A stretch of 64,000 bases of DNA from positions 97,201 through 161,200 of the forward strand of contig CASFTJ010000003.1 in assembly GCA_949297715.1 (NCBI GenBank). The letters run 5' to 3'. Positions 35,228 to 42,725 of this stretch are shown piece after piece. Made by a program: the position numbers and the translations under genes. The number at the start of each line of letters is the position of its first letter. Position 1 is the stretch's first letter. The notes under the pieces are model-generated. The model did not search any database, was not told the DNA's origin, and saw only the letters and a list, made by a program, of their open reading frames with translations. This stretch comes from an uncultured bacterium. Lineage in GTDB: Bacteria; Cyanobacteriota; Vampirovibrionia; Gastranaerophilales; Gastranaerophilaceae.

Positions 35228-36496
35228 ATGAAAAATAAAAACATCTTATTAATCAGCGAAAACAAAAAAGCAAAAGAGTTTTTCTCTAAAAAGTTACTAT
35301 TACTTAGAAATTCCGACGATATTGAAGTTTCAAATATTGAGAGAATTGAAAATTATGATATAAAATTTACACCGAATGTCATTATACTTGACTTGGCGGG
35401 AAAAGAAGATGTAGCGGAATCAGAAATCAGATTTTGCAAAGATTCATTTAAAGATGTTTATTTAATTATATTTTCAGAAATTTCTACACCAGAATTTATC
35501 GCAAATATGTACGACTTAGGAATTGATGATTATATTTTGCCACAATCTACTCAGGCTGATTTTTTAATAAAAATTGTAAATGCAATAAAACAAACATCTT
35601 TACGCAAAATCTCCTCGAGAAATAAGAATTTGCTAAAGTCACTTGACGTCATTTCCTCAGAAAGCGGATTTTATACGGAAAGATGTGCTAATGAGCTTAT
35701 GGCGCAAGCACTTACGCAGCTAACGGACGGTATGTTTATGATTGTGACTTATGACGAACTTGACCGTGCCAGATTTTCATTGAAAACTTTGCAAAATGCC
35801 ATAAAATCTTCCGTACGCTCAAGCGATTTAGTCATAGAAGTTAAATCCTCAAAATTTTACATTCTTCTGCCCTCAACAGATGAAGAAGGCGGAATTGCTG
35901 TATTCGAAAAAATAAAAGCAAAGCTTGAGGAAAAATTCAGGATTAAAGCCGGACTTGAAAAAGTAACATCCAGAGATTTCAGATATATTGAACAAAAAGC
36001 TTCTGCAGCATTAAGCGATGCAATGTTAAGTGCCAATGATTACTGCGTTTACACTGAAAAAGAAGAAACACAAGACGAAAATATTCCCCAAATTAAGGTT
36101 GAACAGGTAAAAAAAGACTTTAAATTATTTCAGCAAAAATTTAATAAAAAGCTTGCAGGTGTTATAACTCCTGTATTTTTCAGATTGCAAAGAGTTTTTG
36201 AAGATGAACTTCCGCAAACAAAAATTGAACAATCAACGGATGAAATGCAATGTATATTTCATCTTAAAAGCATTCAACAGACAAGCCGTCTAACACTTGT
36301 ATATGCAGGGCTTGGAAAGGTTGTAATTTACATAACGCACAGCGGGCTTGACAGTCCTGAAAACAGAGAAATAATTATACCACTGAAAGATTTAACGGAA
36401 AAATCACTGTCCGATATTATCTGCTCGTTTATAGATGAATATAAAAGTTGTATAGAGCCGCAAGGAGAAAAAAATGAACGTTCTAGATCCAAATAA
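35228..36496 (+). CDS. Pseudo-receiver plus degenerate GGDEF protein
   Basis: Residues 1-120 look like a receiver: D55 in 'VIILDLAG' sits at the phosphorylation position, but the usual acidic pair is reduced to E11 ('ISENKK') and the beta-5 Lys is absent ('DDYILPQS'). Residues 145-280 resemble a GGDEF domain in which the signature loop reads SSKFY (207-211) inside 'SDLVIEVKSSKFYILLPSTD', so cyclase activity is not expected. The remaining 140 residues are unassigned. It lies 5 nt after ftsX, suggesting a role linked to division or envelope signalling, which is inference. Confidence 0.6.
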   Translation: MKNKNILLISENKKAKEFFSKKLLLLRNSDDIEVSNIERIENYDIKFTPNVIILDLAGKEDVAESEIRFCKDSFKDVYLIIFSEISTPEFIANMYDLGIDDYILPQSTQADFLIKIVNAIKQTSLRKISSRNKNLLKSLDVISSESGFYTERCANELMAQALTQLTDGMFMIVTYDELDRARFSLKTLQNAIKSSVRSSDLVIEVKSSKFYILLPSTDEEGGIAVFEKIKAKLEEKFRIKAGLEKVTSRDFRYIEQKASAALSDAMLSANDYCVYTEKEETQDENIPQIKVEQVKKDFKLFQQKFNKKLAGVITPVFFRLQRVFEDELPQTKIEQSTDEMQCIFHLKSIQQTSRLTLVYAGLGKVVIYITHSGLDSPENREIIIPLKDLTEKSLSDIICSFIDEYKSCIEPQGEKNERSRSK

Positions 36497-37019
36497 TTCA
36501 CTTTTACTAATAATTGATGTGCAAGAAAAGCTTGTAAATGCTCTTGATAAAAATATAATTGTAAAACGGGTTTCAAATCTTACAAAATCAGCACGGCTTC
36601 TTGAAATTCCCGTTATTGCAACAGAACAATATTCCAAAGGACTTGGGAAAACAGTAACAGATGTATCAATTGAGTTTTCCGAAAATACTCCTGTGTTTGA
36701 AAAGACTTCTTTTAATGCTTTGGCAGAAGATGGGGTATTGGATAAAATAAAATCATATAAAAAAAAGCAAATTGTAATTTGCGGGATTGAGACACACATT
36801 TGCGTACACCAGACAGCAGCTGCACTTTTAAGAGAAGGGTTTGAAGTATATACAGTGAAAGATGCCTGCGCAAGCCGTAACAAATACGAATTCAAACAAG
36901 GAATAGAATTAATGGAAACAAACGGCGCAAAAGTTACATGTACTGAAATCGTACTGTTTGAATGGTTAAAAACAGCAAAAAATCCTCACTTTAAAGAAAT
37001 CCAAGCATTAATCAAGTAA
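36474..37019 (+). CDS. Isochorismatase-family cysteine hydrolase
   Basis: The catalytic triad is complete: D15 in 'LLIIDVQEKL', K77 in 'VFEKTSFNAL' and C110 in 'ICGIETHICVHQTA', with the cis-peptide region just before the Cys. At 181 aa it is a single-domain member, similar to YcaC-like proteins. The substrate is unknown. The ATG lies within the 3' end of the preceding gene (23-nt overlap, GGAG RBS), so it is the last gene of the ftsEX transcript. Confidence 0.88.
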   Translation: MNVLDPNNSLLLIIDVQEKLVNALDKNIIVKRVSNLTKSARLLEIPVIATEQYSKGLGKTVTDVSIEFSENTPVFEKTSFNALAEDGVLDKIKSYKKKQIVICGIETHICVHQTAAALLREGFEVYTVKDACASRNKYEFKQGIELMETNGAKVTCTEIVLFEWLKTAKNPHFKEIQALIK

Positions 37020-37036
37020 AATAACATATACCTGAC

Positions 37037-37723
37037 TTATTTTTTATAAATTAATTCAATCATTTCATGCGTTGTATAACCGTTATCTTCTACCGGTGTA
37101 CAGCCCCCTTTTGAATTAGTGTAGCCTAAATAGACTCTTTTAGAATCCCCGTGTATTGAAAAGACAAACAAATCATGCCCCCATTTATTTGGTCTTCTAT
37201 GACCGTTTATATCAACCAAAAATAATTTTGTGCTTAAGCTTGAATAAGTTACAATAATTGAACCATCGTTTAAAACGTAAGCTGTATTCCTATTTAAAAT
37301 ATTATCCTCAAAAAATCCTGAACATCCGTTACTGTCAATTTCTTGGCCATTATGTTGGTTTTTATAAATTGTATCTACCCCTTTATATTTAGGGATACAC
37401 CCCATCTGATATACATTAGATTCACATTTTTGAATTACATTCAATTGCTTTAAAAAATTCTCTGTAAATTCACTACATTGAGAACTGTGAGTATATTTAT
37501 TATTAGTATCATCATAGTAACAGTCGAAAACAGCACCGTTTTCGGCATATACCTTCACAAGTGCATTTGAATATGTATTATAAACTTTTTTGAATTGCTG
37601 CTTTAGTATATAAAAATTTGCTTGATTTATAAGCGCTGGAAGCGTCATTGCTGCAACTATTCCGATTATTCCAAGTGTTATAAGGACTTCAGCTAATGTG
37701 AAACCGAATTTATTTATTCTCAT
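37037..37723 (-). CDS. Prepilin-like protein (class III signal), second copy
   Basis: A very short leader (MRINKFG) is followed by FTLAEVLITLGIIGIVAAM, with Phe+1 and Glu+5 for prepilin peptidase and a hydrophobic helix. The globular part shares 'DINGHRRPNKWGHD' with the other two prepilins and has paired Cys ending in 'GGCTPVEDNGYTT'. An AAAGGTG RBS precedes the ATG. It faces a 68-aa regulator across a perfect 38-bp palindrome, the same gene arrangement as at 10644-11667. Confidence 0.8.
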   Translation of the reverse strand: MRINKFGFTLAEVLITLGIIGIVAAMTLPALINQANFYILKQQFKKVYNTYSNALVKVYAENGAVFDCYYDDTNNKYTHSSQCSEFTENFLKQLNVIQKCESNVYQMGCIPKYKGVDTIYKNQHNGQEIDSNGCSGFFEDNILNRNTAYVLNDGSIIVTYSSLSTKLFLVDINGHRRPNKWGHDLFVFSIHGDSKRVYLGYTNSKGGCTPVEDNGYTTHEMIELIYKK

Positions 37724-37759
37724 ATATCACCTTTCAACCATTGATAAATTTCTTAATTT

Positions 37760-37797
37760 GTCATGAATATTCTTAATATATTAAGAATATTCATGAC
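37760..37797. promoter_or_regulatory. Perfect 38-bp palindromic operator
   Basis: Two 19-nt arms meet at 37778/37779 with no mismatch and no loop. Each arm contains GAATATTC, itself a palindrome, and the two copies are 20 bp apart centre to centre, about two helical turns. The site lies between the divergent prepilin and mini-regulator genes and ends 3 nt before the -35 of the latter. No T-run follows, so it is not a terminator. A dimer-of-dimers binding site is the simplest reading. Confidence 0.75.
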
Positions 37798-37800
37798 CTG

Positions 37801-37830
37801 TTTCAAAATTAAAGTCAAGTAAAATATAAT
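37801..37830 (+). promoter_or_regulatory. Promoter of the 68-aa regulator, leaderless layout
   Basis: TTTCAA (37801-37806), an 18-nt spacer and TATAAT (37825-37830), then six bases to ATG at 37837. It adjoins the palindrome. Confidence 0.6.
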
Positions 37831-37836
37831 TAAAAA

Positions 37837-38043
37837 ATGGATATCCGGAATGACATAAAATATTATATGGCACGTGAAGCTGTTACATTTAAACAGCTTG
37901 CTATTTTGATGAGTGAAAAAACAGGTAAAAAATATACAATAAACAGTTTGTCAGGAAAACTTATAAGAGAGAGTATTACGCTGAAAGAAACTTTGCAAAT
38001 TCTTGAAATTTTAGGATATCACTTAAAAATTGAAAAAAATTAA
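37837..38043 (+). CDS. Mini DNA-binding-like regulator, 68 aa
   Basis: This is a small all-helical protein: 'DIKYYMAREAVTFKQLAILM', then 'YTINSLSGKLIRESITLKETLQIL', ending 'ILGYHLKI'. The pattern is that of a compact HTH domain of phage-repressor-like type, distinct from the XRE at 11443. No ligand domain is present. The palindrome and leaderless promoter directly upstream suggest autoregulation and control of the divergent prepilin gene. The stop overlaps the ribF stop by 4 nt, exactly as the XRE gene overlaps kdsB. Confidence 0.6.
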   Translation: MDIRNDIKYYMAREAVTFKQLAILMSEKTGKKYTINSLSGKLIRESITLKETLQILEILGYHLKIEKN

Positions 38044-38936
38044 ACAATTTCTTTAATATCTTTATCAATCTGATTTTTTAAAGCATCAAGCGAAGGGAAT
38101 TTTTTCTCTGACCTTATCATCTTTAAAAATTCAACTTCAATCATTTTTTCGTAGACATCTTGATTAAAATCTACAATAAAAGTTTCAAGTGTCGCAAGCT
38201 TTGAATCAGAAACCGTCGGACGGATTCCAAAATTTGTTACTCCCTTAAATAATTGCCCCTCAATTTTAACTCTAACCGCATAAACTCCGAAAGGCAATTC
38301 AATGAGCTCTGTTGGATAAATAAGATTCACAGTAGGGAACCCGATTGTTCTGCCTAATTGTTTACCCTTTACAACTTTTCCGCTTATTGAAAAATTAAAC
38401 CCGAGCATAGAATTAGCTTTTTGAATTTCTCCTTTTGAAAGATAATTTCTGATAACCGTACTGCTTATGGTGACATTTCCGTCTTTCTGCGGCGGAATTT
38501 CAAAATATTCATAATTAAATTTTCTGGAATTATCAGCCAAAAATTTCACATTACCAGATTTTTTATACCCGAAATTGTGATTCCACCCTGTCGTAATTGC
38601 TTGCGGCATAAAGTTTCTGACGAGTACATCTTTAAGATAATCCTCTGCCGTAAGCCCTGAAATACTTTCAAAATCAAGTTCAATCAAATAATCAATTTCT
38701 AAAGAGGCAATATGCTTGGCACGCTCGTCCGAAGTCAAAATATATTTTGGCGGAACATCATAAAAATAACAGTGTGGATGATTAGAAAAAGTTACAACAG
38801 CAGACTTTAGACCGTTATTTTTTGCAAAATCAACGGCATTTTTAATAACAGCCTGATGTCCTTTATGCACGCCGTCAAAAAAGCCGAGCGCAAGTGACAA
38901 ATCAGGTATTTTTTTTAATTCTTTAATTATCTGCAT
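38040..38936 (-). CDS. ribF: Bifunctional riboflavin kinase / FAD synthetase
   Basis: The N-terminal FMN adenylyltransferase domain has 'LALGFFDGVHKGHQAVI' (GxFDGxHxGH) and 'TTGWNHNFGY'. The C-terminal flavokinase domain has 'GKVVKGKQLGRTIGFPTVNL' and 'GVYAVRV...GVTNFGIRP' in pieces. The length is normal. The start is the ATG 6 nt after a TATAAT; the TTG two codons upstream would lie in the promoter spacer. It shares the riboflavin pathway with ribD at 27001 but is separately transcribed. Confidence 0.94.
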   Translation of the reverse strand: MQIIKELKKIPDLSLALGFFDGVHKGHQAVIKNAVDFAKNNGLKSAVVTFSNHPHCYFYDVPPKYILTSDERAKHIASLEIDYLIELDFESISGLTAEDYLKDVLVRNFMPQAITTGWNHNFGYKKSGNVKFLADNSRKFNYEYFEIPPQKDGNVTISSTVIRNYLSKGEIQKANSMLGFNFSISGKVVKGKQLGRTIGFPTVNLIYPTELIELPFGVYAVRVKIEGQLFKGVTNFGIRPTVSDSKLATLETFIVDFNQDVYEKMIEVEFLKMIRSEKKFPSLDALKNQIDKDIKEIV

Positions 38937-38942
38937 AAACAA

Positions 38943-38948
38943 ATTATA
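38943..38948 (-). promoter_or_regulatory. -10 element of ribF, 6 nt before the start codon
   Basis: TATAAT on the minus strand, six bases, then ATG at 38936. It decides the start codon, because the longer in-frame version would need translation from within the -10/start-point region. Confidence 0.5.
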
Positions 38949-38956
38949 TTACAAAT

Positions 38957-40057
38957 CTAAAACTTAAACTCGACATTTTGAGATTTTTTCTTCTTAATAA
39001 GATAAGCGGCGATAATAGCCGTAATCGGCACACACGCAAGAATTGCAATACTTCCGATTAAAGCAGACAAAATTTCTGTTGAAACCTGATTAAGGTTAAA
39101 GAATTTTTGAAGATCAATATTACTGCCCAAAAGTACAAGCGGAAGCGCACTTCCCATATACACAAGAATAAGCGTATTTGACATTGTACCGATTATATCC
39201 CGTCCGACATTCATTCCGGACTTAAAAAGCTGAACAACCCCTAAAGTATTGTCAGTTTCATGGATTTCGTTAATCGTGCTGGCTATAGAAACCGAAGTAT
39301 CCATCAATGCGCCAAGTGCCGCAATAATCATCGACGCTGACAAAATTCCCGTAAAACTCAAATCAGGTCTTGCACCGTATAAGAATACTGTTTCTTCACC
39401 TGCAAACCCTGTCAAACGTGCTGTATAAATAGCCAAAAGTGAAAGTCCGCCAGCAAAAATCAAACTTGACATAGTTCCTAAAATTGCTGATGTACTCTTT
39501 GAATTAAACCCGCCGACAAGATAAATTGTAATTAAAGTACTCAAAGCCCCGACAATAATAGCAGACAAAATCGGACAAAATCCGCTCAAAATCATCGGCG
39601 CCATAATAAATAAAAGCAACCCGACCGTCGCAACTATTGACACAAGGCTGAAAAGACCTTTTTTCCTTCCGATACCAACAAGAATTGCACCAAATAATAA
39701 GGCAAAAGCAATTATTGCTGAATCTCTTTTCAAATCCGCAACAAAAAAGTTCATTCCGCCTGTCGGGTCTTCCTCTAAGTGTAAAACAACCCTGTCACCT
39801 TTTTTAAGCGGAATATCATAGGCAGGGTTTTCGGTTAAAATATTTAAAATTTCTCTTTCTTCCCCTTTATATTCACCCGATAAAATCTTAACTTTTGCAA
39901 TCTGCTGATTTCCTTGCTGTTCCGCATTATTATTAGAATAAATATTTTCAACAGATAAAACCACACCCGATTCTGACGGCAAAACGGCATTCTCATCCGC
40001 AAACGCAGGAAGAATAAAACATATAAATGCAACAAATAAGACTAAGATTTTTTTCAT
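38957..40057 (-). CDS. YibE/F-like multi-pass membrane protein
   Basis: A cleavable signal peptide (MKKILVLFVAFICFILPAFA) leads to an extracytoplasmic beta-rich domain of about 85 residues ('VKILSGEYKGEEREILN', 'KKGDRVVLHLEE'). At least seven TM helices follow, from 'AIIAFALLFGAILVGIG' onwards, with 'GALMDTSVSIASTINEIHE' and 'GMNVGRDIIGTMSNTLIL', typical of YibE/F proteins of unknown transport role. The end is a basic tail. It is divergent from the G-tract prepilin gene. Confidence 0.8.
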   Translation of the reverse strand: MKKILVLFVAFICFILPAFADENAVLPSESGVVLSVENIYSNNNAEQQGNQQIAKVKILSGEYKGEEREILNILTENPAYDIPLKKGDRVVLHLEEDPTGGMNFFVADLKRDSAIIAFALLFGAILVGIGRKKGLFSLVSIVATVGLLLFIMAPMILSGFCPILSAIIVGALSTLITIYLVGGFNSKSTSAILGTMSSLIFAGGLSLLAIYTARLTGFAGEETVFLYGARPDLSFTGILSASMIIAALGALMDTSVSIASTINEIHETDNTLGVVQLFKSGMNVGRDIIGTMSNTLILVYMGSALPLVLLGSNIDLQKFFNLNQVSTEILSALIGSIAILACVPITAIIAAYLIKKKKSQNVEFKF

Positions 40058-40096
40058 ATAATATCCTCATTTTTGATATTTATTTTATCATAAAAT

Positions 40097-40125
40097 TTGC
40101 TTTATAAAAAAAATCATGGTAAAAT
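40097..40125 (+). promoter_or_regulatory. Extended -10 promoter upstream of the G-tract prepilin gene
   Basis: TTGCTT (40097-40102), a 17-nt spacer and TGG-TAAAAT (hexamer 40120-40125). The transcript would begin near 40132 and carry GGAG (40151-40154) before ATG 40161. Confidence 0.55.
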
Positions 40126-40150
40126 TGTAATGTAGAAGAGAAAAGATAAA

Positions 40151-40216
40151 GGAGCTTAAAATGCAGACTATACTTGAATTACAGCGAGGGGGGGGGGGCA
40201 CCCGAGACTAAGCTCC
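40151..40216 (+). promoter_or_regulatory. Translation start with G11 tract and flanking inverted repeat
   Basis: An AAAGGAG RBS and ATG (40161) begin MQTILELQR, then eleven consecutive G (40188-40198). At the present length this frame stops at 40209. With 10 or 13 G it would continue into the prepilin frame. GGAGCTTA (40151-40158) and TAAGCTCC (40209-40216) are perfect 8-nt inverted repeats flanking the tract and include the RBS, so a hairpin could hide it. Confidence 0.6.
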
Positions 40217-41040
40217 ATGGTATAATTTTTTTCAAATTTGTATTTAGTTTATTAATTAGTAAGGTTTGTTATTTAGTAAATAAAATAATACAAAATAAAA
40301 CATTTACTTTAAAGCACAGAAATAAGAAATATGCATTTACAATGGCCGAAGTGCTTATCACTATAGGGATTATTGGCATTATAGCCGCAATGACGCTTCC
40401 CGGAGTTATTAAAGGAGCCAATAAAAATATCACTGCTAATAAAGTAAAAAAGATTTATTCAGTTTTACAAAACGGGGTTAATCTTGCTATTAGTGAAAAA
40501 GGAGAAATAAAAGATTGGTATGATGAAACGGCTTATCAAGAAGGATTTTCAGGCGCTTATAACTTATACTCCTATTATATAAAACCTTACTTTAATATCA
40601 CTCAAGAATGCATCTCAGGAACAAATAACGGCAACGGCTATAAAAAATGCGGATATAAAGAACATACATTTTATAGTTTTGATGGTCGAGCCGCTAGTGA
40701 TATATCAAGTGGGAAAATTCCTGTTATATTAAATGATGGCTCCATTTTGATTTTTCGTTCTAATAAGGAGGATTTATCAGCAGATGGTTCAGGCAACTGG
40801 GGGTATTACTGGGCTGTATATTATGATGTTAATGGTGGAAAAGAGCCAAATAAATATGGGATTGACGTATTTGTTTTTCATTTAAATCCTTATACTAACA
40901 AAGTTGCCCCTGCAGGACTTTATCGCTCAATATCAAATACACAATTTATGACAAAAGAATCAATCAATCAAAGATGCCTTACTGATGGGGACACTTGCAC
41001 TGCAAAAATTTTACTTGATAATTGGAAAATTACATATTAA
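40174..41040 (+). CDS. Prepilin-like protein, out of frame with its likely start (possible phase-off state)
   Basis: The prepilin signature KKYA-FTMAEVLITIGIIGII is complete, with Ala in place of Gly at -1. The globular part carries 'DVNGGKEPNKYGID', as in the other two prepilins. There is no ATG or GTG between the tract and the signature. The only in-frame start is a TTG at 40174 without an RBS. The well-supported ATG at 40161 is in another frame, separated by G11. The coordinates given are the open frame; the functional protein would start at 40161 with 10 or 13 G. The leader before the cleavage site (about 60 aa) is unusually long. Confidence 0.55.
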   Translation: MNYSEGGGAPETKLHGIIFFKFVFSLLISKVCYLVNKIIQNKTFTLKHRNKKYAFTMAEVLITIGIIGIIAAMTLPGVIKGANKNITANKVKKIYSVLQNGVNLAISEKGEIKDWYDETAYQEGFSGAYNLYSYYIKPYFNITQECISGTNNGNGYKKCGYKEHTFYSFDGRAASDISSGKIPVILNDGSILIFRSNKEDLSADGSGNWGYYWAVYYDVNGGKEPNKYGIDVFVFHLNPYTNKVAPAGLYRSISNTQFMTKESINQRCLTDGDTCTAKILLDNWKITY

Positions 41041-41066
41041 AAAGATAATCTTTTTAATAAAACTAA

Positions 41067-41097
41067 AAAAGCGGACTTTTAAAAAAAGCCCGCTTTT
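41067..41097. terminator. Bidirectional terminator between the prepilin and TRL-like genes
   Basis: AAAAGCGG (41067-41074) pairs with CCGCTTTT (41090-41097) around an A/T-rich loop. It serves two convergent genes. Confidence 0.8.
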
Positions 41098-41114
41098 CAA
41101 AATTCTAAAACAAA

Positions 41115-41435
41115 TTATCTGCCGTAAGCATTGACCGTAACTCTTTTATATCCAAGAATGTTTTTTGTATAAATATCATAGTATGTAACATTTTGAATTT
41201 TACCATTTTTTGCCGCTGCATTGACACTGCAATCACCTAAAGCAACCAGTGCCAAAAAACTTTTGCAAGTCGCCGTACCTTTTTTGTATGCAGAAGAATT
41301 TCCAAAGCCTTCACCAGCCTCAGTTGCATCTTTGTAAAGCAAACCATAAACAGTTTCACCGGCCTGAACCCTCATTGCAGAACCGACTACCAATAACGAA
41401 ACTACAAATAATCCTAATAAAATCTTTTTCATCAT
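41115..41435 (-). CDS. TRL-like family secreted protein
   Basis: A signal peptide (MMKKILLGLFVVSLLVVGSA...VQA) precedes a small domain beginning 'GLLYKDATE', then 'KKGTATCKSFLALVALGDCSVNAAAKNGKI' in spirit (residues about 51-80) and 'VTYYDIYTKNILGYKRVTVNAYG'. The order GxLY, KxG-C-S-LxLVxxGD-S-AAKNxxI and a final Y-G fits the TRL-like family of small envelope proteins of unknown function. It lacks the lipobox Cys seen in many members. An AAGGGG RBS is present. Confidence 0.7.
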   Translation of the reverse strand: MMKKILLGLFVVSLLVVGSAMRVQAGETVYGLLYKDATEAGEGFGNSSAYKKGTATCKSFLALVALGDCSVNAAAKNGKIQNVTYYDIYTKNILGYKRVTVNAYGR

Positions 41436-41456
41436 TTTCCCCTTTTACTTTTAACA

Positions 41457-41484
41457 AAAAATACCATACCTGAATAATTATCAA
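41457..41484 (-). promoter_or_regulatory. Candidate promoter of the TRL-like gene
   Basis: On the minus strand TTGATA (41479-41484), a 16-nt spacer and TGG-TATTTT (hexamer 41457-41462), an extended -10. A TTGACA a little further upstream is an alternative -35. Confidence 0.4.
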
Positions 41485-41541
41485 TTGTCCTTGGTATATA
41501 AATATTTGTCAACAAAAAAATTAAATATGTTTACAATAGTT

Positions 41542-42621
41542 CTAAAAAAGACTTTTTTGATCGTTTATATCTCTATCCATAACTCCAAGGTGCCTGTATG
41601 CAGCAGGAGAAACCTTTCTGCCTCTCGGAGTCCTTTGTAAAAGTCCCGCTTGCAAAAGATAAGGTTCACAAACATCCTCAATAGTTCTTACATCTTCTCC
41701 AATGGCCGCAGCAATCGTTTCAACCCCGACAGGCCCGCCGTCATATTTTTCAATAATCAATCTCAACAAACTTCTGTCTGTAGTATCAAGCCCGAAGGTA
41801 TCTATTTTTAAAATATCCAACGATTCGTTTGCGACATCCTCGGTAATCTTGCCGTCGTGCTTAACAAGTGCAAAATCGCTGACTCTTTTTATAAGCCTGT
41901 TTGCAATTCTTGGTGTTCCTCTTGAACGTCTTGCAATAGCATGCGCACCTTCTTCAGTAATTTCTATATTCAAAATTCCCGCCGTACGCTTAATCACCTG
42001 AGCAAGCTCATCTTCCGTATAAAATTCAAGCCTGTGAATGATTCCAAATCTATCCCTTAACGGCCCTGAAAGTTCACCTGCTTTTGTTGTGGCACCTATT
42101 AGCGTGAACTTCGGAAGCGGAAGCCTTAAAGTTTTAACCGTCTGGCTTTTCCCTGTCGTCATATCAAGATAAAAATCCTCCATCGCAGGATAAAGAATTT
42201 CTTCTGCAACTTTATTTAACCTGTGGATTTCATCAATAAACAAAATTTCTCCGCCTTTAAGTGACATCAAAATCCCGATTATATCTCTCGGTCTTTCTAA
42301 AGCTGGTGCAGAAGTTATTCTGATATTAACTCCCATTTGTTCGGCAATTACACCGGCTAAAGTCGTCTTTCCAAGCCCTGGAGGCCCGTAAAACAAAAGA
42401 TGATCAAGCGGCTGCTCTCTTTTTTTTGCCGCTTCAATAGTTATTTTTAACGTTTCCTTAAGCGCAGTCTGCCCTATATAAGCATCAAAAGACTTCGGAC
42501 GAATAGAATTTTCAAAATTTTTATCAGACTCTAATGTTTCAGGCTTTATTACAGGGTTTTTATGCCCGCTATGCAAGCTTTTTACCGATTTAAAATCATT
42601 ATTATCAGAAATTATACTCAT
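41542..42621 (-). CDS. ruvB: Holliday junction branch migration helicase RuvB
   Basis: Walker A GPPGLGKT is at 79-86, preceded by '[18 protein letters not shown]'. Walker B is '[10 protein letters not shown]', followed by sensor '[22 protein letters not shown]' (about 200 residues in) and the C-terminal winged helix with '[15 protein letters not shown]' and 'LLQRTPRGR'. An N-terminal extension of about 35 residues precedes the usual start. RuvA and RuvC are not adjacent. Confidence 0.96.
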   Translation of the reverse strand: MSIISDNNDFKSVKSLHSGHKNPVIKPETLESDKNFENSIRPKSFDAYIGQTALKETLKITIEAAKKREQPLDHLLFYGPPGLGKTTLAGVIAEQMGVNIRITSAPALERPRDIIGILMSLKGGEILFIDEIHRLNKVAEEILYPAMEDFYLDMTTGKSQTVKTLRLPLPKFTLIGATTKAGELSGPLRDRFGIIHRLEFYTEDELAQVIKRTAGILNIEITEEGAHAIARRSRGTPRIANRLIKRVSDFALVKHDGKITEDVANESLDILKIDTFGLDTTDRSLLRLIIEKYDGGPVGVETIAAAIGEDVRTIEDVCEPYLLQAGLLQRTPRGRKVSPAAYRHLGVMDRDINDQKSLF

Positions 42622-42725
42622 TTCCCTGCCCGCAGTTTATAAAAAAACTTAATTAATTGTTCATTTCCTTAATTTTATGATACCATAAAATCAGGAATAT
42701 TGTAAAATCTTTGGAAGGAGAAGTT

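Noticed and set aside
37760..37797. The 38-bp palindrome as a terminator
   Set aside because: It is AT-rich with no T-run on either strand and lies between divergent promoters, not after genes.
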